NCBI GenBank assembly: GCA_023091665.1
Contig: JALJCQ010000009.1
Coordinates: forward strand, 496,001-560,000
Reading direction: 5' to 3'
Origin: Pythium myriotylum
Taxonomy: Eukaryota > Oomycota > Peronosporomycetes > Pythiales > Pythiaceae
DNA: 64,000 nt
A program made the position numbers and the translations under genes. Below, one piece after another: positions 18,754 to 29,692 of the stretch. The stretch's first letter is position 1, and every line of letters begins with the position of its first letter. The notes below the pieces were generated by a model that worked only from the letters and a program-made list of their open reading frames with translations, had not been told where the DNA came from and did not search any database.

Positions 18754-20534
18754 ATGGTGAAGCTGATCTGCGCGCTCGTTGGTGTGAAGGGAAACGCGTT
18801 CCCTGTGACGATCGATGCGAGCGAGTTGGTGGGAGACTTGAAGAAGGCCATCAAGAAGGAGAAGGAGAACAAGATCAAGTGCGATGCAGATGAGCTCGAG
18901 CTGTTCCTCGCCAAGAAGGGCGACGACACGTGGCTCGAATCAAGCACAGATGATGTGAAGAAGCTCAAGAAAGGGGAAAAGACTGCTCTAATCGAAGCGC
19001 TGACACACGAAGACAATGAACTGCAGGGAGAGTCTGGCCTTCAGAAGGTATTGAAGGATATGCCTGAGCCGTCCACCGATCAAATCCACGTGTTGGTGGT
19101 GGTTCCCAAGCAGGAAGCCGCCCAAGCTGTTTCACAAGCTGGCGTTTTCGATCGCTGCAGTGATCAATTCTTCTCACAATTCACCAGGGTTGACGAAGTC
19201 GACAGTTGGCTCGAGTTTCCGTCGTTGCTGCCGTTGACTGAACGTCATAAGCTCTACGTCCGTGCCTCGTATAAAGTCATCGCGGAACAAGCGTTGTTGA
19301 AAGTGGATCCAAGTCGCCGCAAGTATGCAGTCATCACTGGCACGCCTGGCATTGGAAAATCAGTGTTCGTCTACTATGTGATGTGGAGGTTGGTCAAGGA
19401 TAAGAAACGGGTGTTGTTTCTCACTGCAGCACCACCAATCTACTTCGATGGCAGGTCGATGTTGATCTGCAATCAACTGCCTTTTGCTGGAAATCGCCAT
19501 TTCTGGTCGGCCGATTTGTGGTGCCTCGTTGATTCAGTCGACCCAACTATGATTCCTGGGCTCCCCATTCTTCATTGCTCGACTCTGCTCGTGAGTACAC
19601 CGCGACGAGACTGCATTGGTGAATTCAAGAAGCTCGTACCGACTCCAGATGTGTTCTACATGCCACTGTGGACCAAGGAAGAGCTGGCGACAATTGCTTC
19701 ACTGTATCCAACTGCGGCAGATGTGTGGGATAATCGATTTGAGTGCTTGGGTGGTGTACCTCGTCTGGTGATGCAAGACATTCAATCCGACCCAGAAGCT
19801 TTGCTGATTTCCGCATGCAGCAGTTGTTCTCTCGATGATTGCATTATGCTGGTGTCCATCTACTCGGAGATCAATTCGAAGACCAAGATCATTCAGGCGT
19901 TGATTCACATCCACAGTCAAGAACCATATCGAGAGTACAAAGTTGCGTACGCATCAGAACTGGCGATGCAAGTGATCGCTCGAACAAAGTGGCGATCCGA
20001 TCGCACGAAGATGCAAAGCCTTTTGGGGTCGTGCGATGGAAACCGCTCGCACAATCGCTGTGCGGATACATCTTCGAGCCTCATGCGATGGATCTGTTGG
20101 AGCAAGGTGGGACTTTCGTGTGTCGGAGGCTGTTGTCTGGAGCTGAAATGCGAAAGCGCGACACAGCCAAACGCAAACGAGGCACCCCAGATAGTGAAGA
20201 CGAAGAGACCATCGACATTCCACGTTCCTTGCAACCACGACAAACAGTGGATCGTGTGAAAGTCGGTCAACTTGCAAATCAGCTGTACGTGCCACGGACA
20301 TCGAACTATACTGCCATTGACGCGTGGATGCCGCACGTCGGTGGTTTTCAAATGACGGTGGGAAGGAAGCACGAGATCAAGGCCGGTGCGGCAGATGATC
20401 TGGGGAAACTGGGTGCCAACGGCAATCGGCTCTACTTCTTGCTTCCACCGCTATACTACCAGTCGTTCACGAAGAAGACACCACAAACCATCGAGCAGTT
20501 TGCGATACTGATACCTTATCCGGAAGTGGTTTAA
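18754..20534 (+). pseudogene. CRN-A copy 7, frameshifted
   Basis: Header h3/K/C/K/Q with EAAQ...QA and g1, like copy 6. A one-base deletion in a C run (two C at 20043-20044, three in all other copies) shifts the frame after residue 431. The shifted frame adds 70 unrelated residues and stops at 20259, so the REase-like domain is lost while header and NTPase remain. The original frame is otherwise intact to 20534. Either a real inactivation or a homopolymer sequencing error. Confidence 0.85.
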
Positions 20535-20826
20535 CACAATCTTCTTATCATCCTTCATAACCTCTCGAACTCGTTAACGTCTGTTTGCCGTCGATTTGCC
20601 GTCGATTTGTTGCTGTAGTGCAGTTGGCCAAAGATTTGTATACTGATCAATGGAAGGGCAGCACCTCAATTTCTCTATAACCTTGCAAACTCGCTCATTT
20701 GTGTGATTGATGTGTTGTATACAGATGGCTGGGACTTATCAAAAAAACTAAATCAACACAATCAACCTGACTTATTCAGAAATTTTTACGACTTGAATGC
20801 AGAAGTTTCGCTTCGTTAATATAATT
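20535..20826 (+). other. A-type tail with a new upstream ATG
   Basis: Differs from the other A tails at one informative base: AATACAG has become AATGCAG, creating an ATG at 20797 in frame with the 130-residue gene and inside the protease remnant. Tail marker CGAACTCG. Confidence 0.75.
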
Positions 20827-21219
20827 ATGAATAGAATCAGACGTTATAGAGATACTGGAGTTAATGAAGTTGCTCCAAAAGATGATCATAGAATTGATGC
20901 GATAATGAAAGAATTGGAGTATCTTCGCTCTGAATTAGCTCAAAAAAAGGTTGAAACATCCATTTCAAAATACTTTAATGAAGAGATATTTACAAAAGAT
21001 AGAGAAGATTTACTCAAGGATGGATTTGTTAGTAAGGGAGACTACCTCGAAATCCCATTAACAATATTGAATGCCAGATACAAACAATGGTGCATCGATA
21101 CTGGACATAATCGTATGTTGCGTAAAGCAATCATTGAGAACATCCGAAATGATAAAGTTGATGGAGTTGTGTTCAAATATTATGACGGATACGACAAAAT
21201 ACGTGTTTTTCCTAGTTAG
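20827..21219 (+). CDS. 130-residue virus-derived protein, copy 8 (possible 10-residue N-terminal extension)
   Basis: The core protein is the same as at 725. Because of the new ATG at 20797 it could start ten residues earlier (MQKFRFVNII before the usual Met). I kept the start shared by the other 13 copies. Under leaky scanning, the upstream ATG would be met first. Confidence 0.55.
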   Translation: MNRIRRYRDTGVNEVAPKDDHRIDAIMKELEYLRSELAQKKVETSISKYFNEEIFTKDREDLLKDGFVSKGDYLEIPLTILNARYKQWCIDTGHNRMLRKAIIENIRNDKVDGVVFKYYDGYDKIRVFPS

Positions 21220-21469
21220 TGTGCTTTTCGTTGATATTCTGACACTGTAGGTTCCAGAGGAACCCGAGGCATCTCTGATGCCGGCTCTTGATAGCTGCAC
21301 TAATTAAATCAATTTCCTTACAGAGCTGTATTATTTCAGATGCTGAATGCTTTTCTATTTTGGGGTACTCATATAAATCACTCAGTATTTCGGTATCTAC
21401 CGGTTCATTGAGCTGGACGTCATCAACATAACCAGTATCATCGGTATCGGATAGATACGTAATATCCAT
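21212..21469 (-). CDS. 85-residue antisense protein, copy 8
   Basis: Identical to the copy at 1110-1367. Confidence 0.45.
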   Translation of the reverse strand: MDITYLSDTDDTGYVDDVQLNEPVDTEILSDLYEYPKIEKHSASEIIQLCKEIDLISAAIKSRHQRCLGFLWNLQCQNINEKHTN

Positions 21470-21623
21470 GGTTTTGTGTCTATATAGATAAATATATTTT
21501 GTATCTCCAGTTGTTCAATCACCCAAATGGGTACGTCAAACACCCAACGTTGGGTTGCATCGTTTGATTGGCTGAAATACGAATAGGAAGAACGTCCCTC
21601 ACTCTCAGAAAGCAATTGGAAAC

Positions 21624-23408
21624 ATGGTGAAGCTGATCTGCGCGCTCGTTGGTGTGAAGGGAAACGCGTTCCCTGTGACGATCGATGCGAGCGAGTTGGT
21701 GGGAGACTTGAAGGACGCGATCAAGGTGAAGAAGGAGAATGATCTCAAGGCGATCGATGCGGACAAGCTGCAGCTGTTCCTCGCCAGGAACGGCGACGAC
21801 ACGTGGCTCGAATCAAGCACAGATGATGTGAAGAAGCTCAAGAAAGGGGAAAAGACTGCTCTAATCGAAGCGCTGACACACGAAGACAATGAACTGCAGG
21901 GAGAGTCTGGCCTTCAGAAGGTGTTGAAGGATATGCCTGAGCCGTCCACCGATCAAATCCACGTGTTGGTGGTGGTTCCCAAGCAGGAAGCCGCCCAAGC
22001 TGTTTCACAAGCTGGCGTTTTCGATCGCTGCAGTGATCAATTCTTCTCACAATTCACCAGGGTTGACGAAGTCGACAGTTGGCTCGAGTTTCCGTCGTTG
22101 CTGCCGTTGACTGAACGTCATAAGCTCTACGTCCGTGCCTCGTATAAAGTCATCGCGGAACAAGCGTTGTTGAAAGTGGATCCAAGTCGCCGCAAGTATG
22201 CAGTCATCACTGGCACGCCTGGCATTGGAAAATCAGTGTTCGTCTACTATGTGATGTGGAGGTTGGTCAAGGATAAGAAACGGGTGTTGTTTCTCACTGC
22301 AGCACCACCAATCTACTTCGATGGCAGGTCGATGTTGATCTGCAATCAACTGCCTTTTGCTGGAAATCGCCATTTCTGGTCGGCCGATTTGTGGTGCCTC
22401 GTTGATTCAGTCGACCCAACTATGATTCCTGGGCTCCCCATTCTTCATTGCTCGACTCTGCTCGTGAGTACACCGCGACGAGACTGCATTGGTGAATTCA
22501 AGAAGCTCGTACCGACTCCAGATGTGTTCTACATGCCACTGTGGACCAAGGAAGAGCTGGCGACAATTGCTTCACTGTATCCAACTGCGGCAGATGTGTG
22601 GGATAATCGATTTGAGTGCTTGGGTGGTGTACCTCGTCTGGTGATGCAAGACATTCAATCCGACCCAGAAGCTTTGCTGATTTCCGCATGCAGCAGTTGT
22701 TCTCTCGATGATTGCATTATGCTGGTGTCCATCTACTCGGAGATCAATTCGAAGACCAAGATCATTCAGGCGTTGATTCACATCCACAGTCAAGAACCAT
22801 ATCGAGAGTACAAAGTTGCGTACGCATCAGAACTGGCGATGCAAGTGATCGCTCGAACAAAGTGGCGATCCGATCGCACGAAGATGCAAAGCCTTTTGGG
22901 GTCGTGCGATGGAAACCCGCTCGCACAATCGCTGTGCGGATACATCTTCGAGCCTCATGCGATGGATCTGTTGGAGCAAGGTGGGACTTTCGTGTGTCGG
23001 AGGCTGTTGTCTGGAGCTGAAATGCGAAAGCGCGACACAGCCAAACGCAAACGAGGCACCCCAGATAGTGAAGACGAAGAGACCATCGACATTCCACGTT
23101 CCTTGCAACCACGACAAACAGTGGATCGTGTGAAAGTCGGTCAACTTGCAAATCAGCTGTACGTGCCACGGACATCGAACTATACTGCCATTGACGCGTG
23201 GATGCCGCACGTCGGTGGTTTTCAAATGACGGTGGGAAGGAAGCACGAGATCAAGGCCGGTGCGGCAGATGATCTGGGGAAACTGGGTGCCAACGGCAAT
23301 CGGCTCTACTTCTTGCTTCCACCGCTATACTACCAGTCGTTCACGAAGAAGACACCACAAACCATCGAGCAGTTTGCGATACTGATACCTTATCCGGAAG
23401 TGGTTTAA
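21624..23408 (+). CDS. CRN-A copy 8
   Basis: 594 residues. Header type h3/D/L/R/Q, followed by EAAQAVSQA, g1. It joins the h3 start to the D/L/R middle otherwise seen with h2 in copy 2, so the exchange point falls between about residue 28 and 32, within GDLK/HLK followed by KAIK or DAIK. Confidence 0.9.
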   Translation: MVKLICALVGVKGNAFPVTIDASELVGDLKDAIKVKKENDLKAIDADKLQLFLARNGDDTWLESSTDDVKKLKKGEKTALIEALTHEDNELQGESGLQKVLKDMPEPSTDQIHVLVVVPKQEAAQAVSQAGVFDRCSDQFFSQFTRVDEVDSWLEFPSLLPLTERHKLYVRASYKVIAEQALLKVDPSRRKYAVITGTPGIGKSVFVYYVMWRLVKDKKRVLFLTAAPPIYFDGRSMLICNQLPFAGNRHFWSADLWCLVDSVDPTMIPGLPILHCSTLLVSTPRRDCIGEFKKLVPTPDVFYMPLWTKEELATIASLYPTAADVWDNRFECLGGVPRLVMQDIQSDPEALLISACSSCSLDDCIMLVSIYSEINSKTKIIQALIHIHSQEPYREYKVAYASELAMQVIARTKWRSDRTKMQSLLGSCDGNPLAQSLCGYIFEPHAMDLLEQGGTFVCRRLLSGAEMRKRDTAKRKRGTPDSEDEETIDIPRSLQPRQTVDRVKVGQLANQLYVPRTSNYTAIDAWMPHVGGFQMTVGRKHEIKAGAADDLGKLGANGNRLYFLLPPLYYQSFTKKTPQTIEQFAILIPYPEVV

Positions 23409-23700
23409 CACAATCTTCTTATCATCCTTCATAACCTCTCGAACTCGTTAACGTCTGTTTGCCGTCGATTTGCCGTCGATTTGTTGCTGTAGTGCAGTTG
23501 GCCAAAGATTTGTATACTGATCAATGGAAGGGCAGCACCTCAATTTCTCTATAACCTTGCAAACTCGCTCATTTGTGTGATTGATGTGTTGTATACAGAT
23601 GGCTGGGACTTATCAAAAAAACTAAATCAACACAATCAACCTGACTTATTCAGAAATTTTTACGACTTGAATACAGAAGTTTCGCTTCGTTAATATAATT

Positions 23701-24093
23701 ATGAATAGAATCAGACGTTATAGAGATACTGGAGTTAATGAAGTTGCTCCAAAAGATGATCATAGAATTGATGCGATAATGAAAGAATTGGAGTATCTTC
23801 GCTCTGAATTAGCTCAAAAAAAGGTTGAAACATCCATTTCAAAATACTTTAATGAAGAGATATTTACAAAAGATAGAGAAGATTTACTCAAGGATGGATT
23901 TGTTAGTAAGGGAGACTACCTCGAAATCCCATTAACAATATTGAATGCCAGATACAAACAATGGTGCATCGATACTGGACATAATCGTATGTTGCGTAAA
24001 GCAATCATTGAGAACATCCGAAATGATAAAGTTGATGGAGTTGTGTTCAAATATTATGACGGATACGACAAAATACGTGTTTTTCCTAGTTAG
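23701..24093 (+). CDS. 130-residue virus-derived protein, copy 9
   Basis: Same protein as the copy at 725; TTAATGAAG allele. Confidence 0.55.
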   Translation: MNRIRRYRDTGVNEVAPKDDHRIDAIMKELEYLRSELAQKKVETSISKYFNEEIFTKDREDLLKDGFVSKGDYLEIPLTILNARYKQWCIDTGHNRMLRKAIIENIRNDKVDGVVFKYYDGYDKIRVFPS

Positions 24094-24343
24094 TGTGCTT
24101 TTCGTTGATATTCTGACACTGTAGGTTCCAGAGGAACCCGAGGCATCTCTGATGCCGGCTCTTGATAGCTGCACTAATTAAATCAATTTCCTTACAGAGC
24201 TGTATTATTTCAGATGCTGAATGCTTTTCTATTTTGGGGTACTCATATAAATCACTCAGTATTTCGGTATCTACCGGTTCATTGAGCTGGACGTCATCAA
24301 CATAACCAGTATCATCGGTATCGGATAGATACGTAATATCCAT
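24086..24343 (-). CDS. 85-residue antisense protein, copy 9
   Basis: Identical to the copy at 1110-1367. Confidence 0.45.
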   Translation of the reverse strand: MDITYLSDTDDTGYVDDVQLNEPVDTEILSDLYEYPKIEKHSASEIIQLCKEIDLISAAIKSRHQRCLGFLWNLQCQNINEKHTN

Positions 24344-24497
24344 GGTTTTGTGTCTATATAGATAAATATATTTTGTATCTCCAGTTGTTCAATCACCCAA
24401 ATGGGTACGTCAAACACCCAACGTTGGGTTGCATCGTTTGATTGGCTGAAATACGAATAGGAAGAACGTCCCTCACTCTCAGAAAGCAATTGGAAAC

Positions 24498-26282
24498 ATG
24501 GTGAAGCTGATCTGCGCGCTCGTTGGTGTGAAGGGAAACGCGTTCCCTGTGACGATCGATGCGAGCGAGTTGGTGGGAGACTTGAAGGACGCGATCAAGG
24601 TGAAGAAGGAGAATGATCTCAAGGCGATCGATGCGGACAAGCTGCAGCTGTTCCTCGCCAGGAACGGCGACGACACGTGGCTCGAATCAAGCACAGATGA
24701 TGTGAAGAAGCTCAAGAAAGGGGAAAAGACTGCTCTAATCGAAGCGCTGACACACGAAGACAATGAACTGCAGGGAGAGTCTGGCCTTCAGAAGGTGTTG
24801 AAGGATATGCCTGAGCCGTCCACCGATCAAATCCACGTGTTGGTGGTGGTTCCCAAGCAGGAAACCATTCAAGCTGTTTCACAAGATGGTGTTTTCGATC
24901 GCTGCAGTGATCAATTCTTCTCACAATTCACCAGGGTTGACGAAGTCAACAGTTGGCTCGAGTTTCCGTCGTTGCTGCCGCTAACGAAACGTCAAAAGCT
25001 CTACATTCGATCTTCGTACAAGTCGATCGCTGCTCAAGTTCTGTCAAATGCGGACCCAAGCATGGTCAAGTATGCAGTCATCACTGGCACGCCTGGCATT
25101 GGAAAATCAGTGTTCGTCTACTATGTGATGTGGAGGTTGGTCAAGGATAAGAAACGGGTGTTGTTTCTCACTGCAGCACCACCAATCTACTTCGATGGCA
25201 GGTCGATGTTGATCTGCAATCAACTGCCTTTTGCTGGAAATCGCCATTTCTGGTCGGCCGATTTGTGGTGCCTCGTTGATTCAGTCGACCCAACTATGAT
25301 TCCTGGGCTCCCCATTCTTCATTGCTCGACTCTGCTCGTGAGTACACCGCGACGAGACTGCATTGGTGAATTCAAGAAGCTCGTACCGACTCCAGATGTG
25401 TTCTACATGCCACTGTGGACCAAGGAAGAGCTGGCGACAATTGCTTCACTGTATCCAACTGCGGCAGATGTGTGGGATAATCGATTTGAGTGCTTGGGTG
25501 GTGTACCTCGTCTGGTGATGCAAGACATTCAATCCGACCCAGAAGCTTTGCTGATTTCCGCATGCAGCAGTTGTTCTCTCGATGATTGCATTATGCTGGT
25601 GTCCATCTACTCGGAGATCAATTCGAAGACCAAGATCATTCAGGCGTTGATTCACATCCACAGTCAAGAACCATATCGAGAGTACAAAGTTGCGTACGCA
25701 TCAGAACTGGCGATGCAAGTGATCGCTCGAACAAAGTGGCGATCCGATCGCACGAAGATGCAAAGCCTTTTGGGGTCGTGCGATGGAAACCCGCTCGCAC
25801 AATCGCTGTGCGGATACATCTTCGAGCCTCATGCGATGGATCTGTTGGAGCAAGGTGGGACTTTCGTGTGTCGGAGGCTGTTGTCTGGAGCTGAAATGCG
25901 AAAGCGCGACACAGCCAAACGCAAACGAGGCACCCCAGATAGTGAAGACGAAGAGACCATCGACATTCCACGTTCCTTGCAACCACGACAAACAGTGGAT
26001 CGTGTGAAAGTCGGTCAACTTGCAAATCAGCTGTACGTGCCACGGACATCGAACTATACTGCCATTGACGCGTGGATGCCGCACGTCGGTGGTTTTCAAA
26101 TGACGGTGGGAAGGAAGCACGAGATCAAGGCCGGTGCGGCAGATGATCTGGGGAAACTGGGTGCCAACGGCAATCGGCTCTACTTCTTGCTTCCACCGCT
26201 ATACTACCAGTCGTTCACGAAGAAGACACCACAAACCATCGAGCAGTTTGCGATACTGATACCTTATCCGGAAGTGGTTTAA
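24498..26282 (+). CDS. CRN-A copy 9, first with the g2 tract
   Basis: 594 residues. Header type h3/D/L/R/Q, followed by ETIQAVSQD. From 24948 to 25066 it differs heavily from copies 1-8 (NSW for DSW, TKRQKLYIRSS for TERHKLYVRAS, through DPSMVK for DPSRRK), then returns to near identity just before Walker A. This g2 tract also occurs in copies 11, 12, 17 and 21. Its tail is the first with the GAAGGAC marker. Confidence 0.9.
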   Translation: MVKLICALVGVKGNAFPVTIDASELVGDLKDAIKVKKENDLKAIDADKLQLFLARNGDDTWLESSTDDVKKLKKGEKTALIEALTHEDNELQGESGLQKVLKDMPEPSTDQIHVLVVVPKQETIQAVSQDGVFDRCSDQFFSQFTRVDEVNSWLEFPSLLPLTKRQKLYIRSSYKSIAAQVLSNADPSMVKYAVITGTPGIGKSVFVYYVMWRLVKDKKRVLFLTAAPPIYFDGRSMLICNQLPFAGNRHFWSADLWCLVDSVDPTMIPGLPILHCSTLLVSTPRRDCIGEFKKLVPTPDVFYMPLWTKEELATIASLYPTAADVWDNRFECLGGVPRLVMQDIQSDPEALLISACSSCSLDDCIMLVSIYSEINSKTKIIQALIHIHSQEPYREYKVAYASELAMQVIARTKWRSDRTKMQSLLGSCDGNPLAQSLCGYIFEPHAMDLLEQGGTFVCRRLLSGAEMRKRDTAKRKRGTPDSEDEETIDIPRSLQPRQTVDRVKVGQLANQLYVPRTSNYTAIDAWMPHVGGFQMTVGRKHEIKAGAADDLGKLGANGNRLYFLLPPLYYQSFTKKTPQTIEQFAILIPYPEVV

Positions 26283-26574
26283 CACAATCTTCTTATCATC
26301 CTTCATAACCTCTCGAACTCGTTAACGTCTGTTTGCCGTCGATTTGCCGTCGATTTGTTGCTGTAGTGCAGTTGGCCAAAGATTTGTATACTGATCAATG
26401 GAAGGACAGCACCTCAATTTCTCTATAACCTTGCAAACTCGCTCATTTGTGTGATTGATGTGTTGTATACAGATGGCTGGGACTTATCAAAAAAACTAAA
26501 TCAACACAATCAACCTGACTTATTCAGAAATTTTTACGACTTGAATACAGAAGTTTCGCTTCGTTAATATAATT

Positions 26575-26967
26575 ATGAATAGAATCAGACGTTATAGAGA
26601 TACTGGAGTTAATGAAGTTGCTCCAAAAGATGATCATAGAATTGATGCGATAATGAAAGAATTGGAGTATCTTCGCTCTGAATTAGCTCAAAAAAAGGTT
26701 GAAACATCCATTTCAAAATACTTTAATGAAGAGATATTTACAAAAGATAGAGAAGATTTACTCAAGGATGGATTTGTTAGTAAGGGAGACTACCTCGAAA
26801 TCCCATTAACAATATTGAATGCCAGATACAAACAATGGTGCATCGATACTGGACATAATCGTATGTTGCGTAAAGCAATCATTGAGAACATCCGAAATGA
26901 TAAAGTTGATGGAGTTGTGTTCAAATATTATGACGGATACGACAAAATACGTGTTTTTCCTAGTTAG
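26575..26967 (+). CDS. 130-residue virus-derived protein, copy 10
   Basis: Same protein as the copy at 725; TTAATGAAG allele. The unit ends in a CRN-B gene rather than CRN-A. Confidence 0.55.
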   Translation: MNRIRRYRDTGVNEVAPKDDHRIDAIMKELEYLRSELAQKKVETSISKYFNEEIFTKDREDLLKDGFVSKGDYLEIPLTILNARYKQWCIDTGHNRMLRKAIIENIRNDKVDGVVFKYYDGYDKIRVFPS

Positions 26968-27217
26968 TGTGCTTTTCGTTGATATTCTGACACTGTAGGT
27001 TCCAGAGGAACCCGAGGCATCTCTGATGCCGGCTCTTGATAGCTGCACTAATTAAATCAATTTCCTTACAGAGCTGTATTATTTCAGATGCTGAATGCTT
27101 TTCTATTTTGGGGTACTCATATAAATCACTCAGTATTTCGGTATCTACCGGTTCATTGAGCTGGACGTCATCAACATAACCAGTATCATCGGTATCGGAT
27201 AGATACGTAATATCCAT
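26960..27217 (-). CDS. 85-residue antisense protein, copy 10
   Basis: Identical to the copy at 1110-1367. Confidence 0.45.
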   Translation of the reverse strand: MDITYLSDTDDTGYVDDVQLNEPVDTEILSDLYEYPKIEKHSASEIIQLCKEIDLISAAIKSRHQRCLGFLWNLQCQNINEKHTN

Positions 27218-27371
27218 GGTTTTGTGTCTATATAGATAAATATATTTTGTATCTCCAGTTGTTCAATCACCCAAATGGGTACGTCAAACACCCAACGTTG
27301 GGTTGCATCGTTTGATTGGCTGAAATACGAATAGGAAGAACGTCCCTCACTCTCAGAAAGCAATTGGAAAC

Positions 27372-29258
27372 ATGGTGAAGCTGATCTGCGCGCTTGTTGG
27401 TGTGAAGGGAAACGCGTTCCCTGTGACGATCGATGCGAGCGAGTTGGTGGGAGACTTGAAGAAGGCCATCAAGAAGGAGAAGGAGAACAAGATCAAGTGC
27501 GATGCAGATGAGCTCGAGCTGTTCCTCGCCAAGAAGGGCGACGACACGTGGCTCGAATCAAGCACAGATGATGTGAAGAAGCTCAAGAAAGGGGAAAAGA
27601 CTGCTCTAATCGAAGCGCTGACACACGAAGACAATGAACTTGATGGAGAGTCTGGCCTTCAGAAGGTGTTGAAGGATATGCCTGAGCCGTCCACCGATCA
27701 AATCCACGTTTTGGTGGTGATTCCGTCGCATGACGTCGGTGGAAAGCGTGTTCGAGTAGATGAATGGTTCGTCGACGAAGCATTTTCTGTCCAAAAGAAG
27801 AAACGAAAACTGGATGAAGACGAAACTGACCAATTCACAAGGTATTTCAAGATGGCTGGGTTTCCACCGTTGGCACATCCGATGGAGAAGTACACGAAGA
27901 TTGTGGAACGAGATGCATATGCTGTGATTTTTGCAGAGCTAATGCGCAAGGTGAAGTTGTGCTTCGAAGCCAAATCAGGCGCTAACATGGTCGTGACGGG
28001 AAATCCAGGCACAGGGAAGAGTCGCTTTTACCTCTATTGCATCTTTCAACTTCTATTGGGGCATCAAGCGGAAGTCAAAGAGCTTGCTTCTTTTGATTTG
28101 GTGCTGAATTTCGGAAACAAATACCACAAGTTCCATGCTGAAAGCAGGGAGTTCATCAAGTTGAACGAAGCGGATGCTCTTTCGATTCAAGATCAGCACC
28201 GTGTGCTTCGGCTCATCGAGGGAAAATCATCGGAACTTACCGGCTGGAAAGGAGTATCAATTCTATTTGCTTCCCCGGGGCTGGATGGCATGAACGATTA
28301 CGCAAAAGTTGACTCGTTCACGTACATCTTGCCAGTGTGGAGTCTGGAAGAGCTTCAAGATTACAACTCACTGCTTGATGATGATTTCAAACTATCGGAA
28401 GACGTTTTGATCTCGCGATACGACAAATTTGGTGGAATTCCAAGATTCATCTTCACTGCGACGGAGCTTGAGAATGACGAAGAACTTCAGAAGGCTATCG
28501 CTACATTCAGTGCGTTGGATATCATTTCATATGCCAAAAGCAATCATGCTGTGCGAGACGGAAATTACAGCCACCGCGTTCTCGAGATGGTCCCGAGCAG
28601 AGTGGATTTTCGAGCAAAATTCCATCTTGATTTTTTGTCCAAGTACATTGCCGAGAAGATCGTTGCTAAAGTGGACGAAGACAGTCTGCAAAGAGTATCG
28701 GAATTCGCAATTGCACACGCCAATGATGACTCAGGAAGTACATCCGTCGTTCGAGGCAAGATATACGAGATGCTCTGCCACAGATGGTTCAATCTACACA
28801 AACAAGGACACCTATAGCTCCGTTCGTTGTGCTCGAAGGAGCGCATAGAGTTGATCGTTCCGGAAAATATGCCAATGGTACGGTTCTCCACTCTCGATGA
28901 GATCCGTGCAGTTCCTCGACGCCTGACGTACTACCAGCCGACGTCAAGAACATTCGGTGCGTTGGATGCATTCATCTTGGATGGCAAGAACACCAGATGC
29001 TATGGTTTGCAGATGACCCTCAACCTGGATCATGGAATCAAAGCTGCACCATTGAGTAGCTTTTTGCTCTGGCTGAACGGTATTGGTATCCCCACGTATC
29101 AGTTCTACTTTGGTTTCGTGGTTCCAAGCAACTTAGCGCCACACTATCGGAAGCAAACGATCAGAACCAAGACTAATGAAGTTCACCAGAGACCAGGAAC
29201 GTTGGCGAGTGTGAAGCAGTATGTTGTTGCATTAGACGTGTTTGTTGGGAACATTTAA
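27372..29258 (+). pseudogene. CRN-B copy 10, nonsense mutation removes the nuclease domain
   Basis: Header h3/K/C/K with a hybrid hinge (DGE of type E followed by SGLQKVL of type Q), then HVLVVIP and the CRN-B body. A C-to-T change makes CAG (Gln482) into TAG at 28815-28817, giving a 481-residue product that keeps header and P-loop NTPase but lacks the C-terminal Asp and Gln of the REase-like domain. The rest of the frame is open to the usual stop at 29256. It could be a dead copy, a truncated effector, or a readthrough product. It shares GCGCTTGTTGG near the start and CACGTTTTGG at the hinge with copy 13. Confidence 0.85.
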
Positions 29259-29692
29259 AGGGGTAATACAAGCTAGAGAGGATATAGAGGAAACAAAGTT
29301 GTTCCTATGTCCTTGCACTGTGTCCTCGAGACACTATTGTTGCGGCTGCTGCTGATTGTGCTCGATAGTGCTGATAAGACAGAAATGATTCTCTCTGATA
29401 GCCTGTCTAAACCGATAGTGTCGAAATGGTAGCGATTTGCCTCCTAGCCTAAGCTACTTCTTGAACAATGTATGCATTCCCCAAAGTTCGTTGGTTCTGA
29501 TCACCTCTATGATCTGATAACCTGCAGAACCGCGACAAGGACTCGACAGAAGTGAAGCACGATCTGTTTCTATGGGCAAAAGAAGCGCAAGCGCGCCATC
29601 TGCACGAGATCCGCAAAGTCGACAGAAGTTACAGCTAAAAAAAGGTTCCAGTTTCAGATGATGGAGGTTAAGACAAAAAAAAAGATTCTTTT
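29259..29692 (+). other. B-type tail (first of 9)
   Basis: 434 bases between the CRN-B stop and the ExoX-like gene. I see no convincing gene. Bases 29513-29638 form 41 open codons plus a stop, of fairly high GC, which could be the 3' end of some lost gene but are not significant by length. CGACAGAAGT occurs twice (near 29550 and 29620). An A-rich stretch lies just before the end of the antisense gene and could serve polyadenylation. Unrelated to the A tail. Confidence 0.7.

Noticed and set aside
29513..29638. 41 open codons in the B tail that look protein-like
   Set aside because: No start codon, and too short to be significant by chance alone; kept only as a remark in the tail entry.
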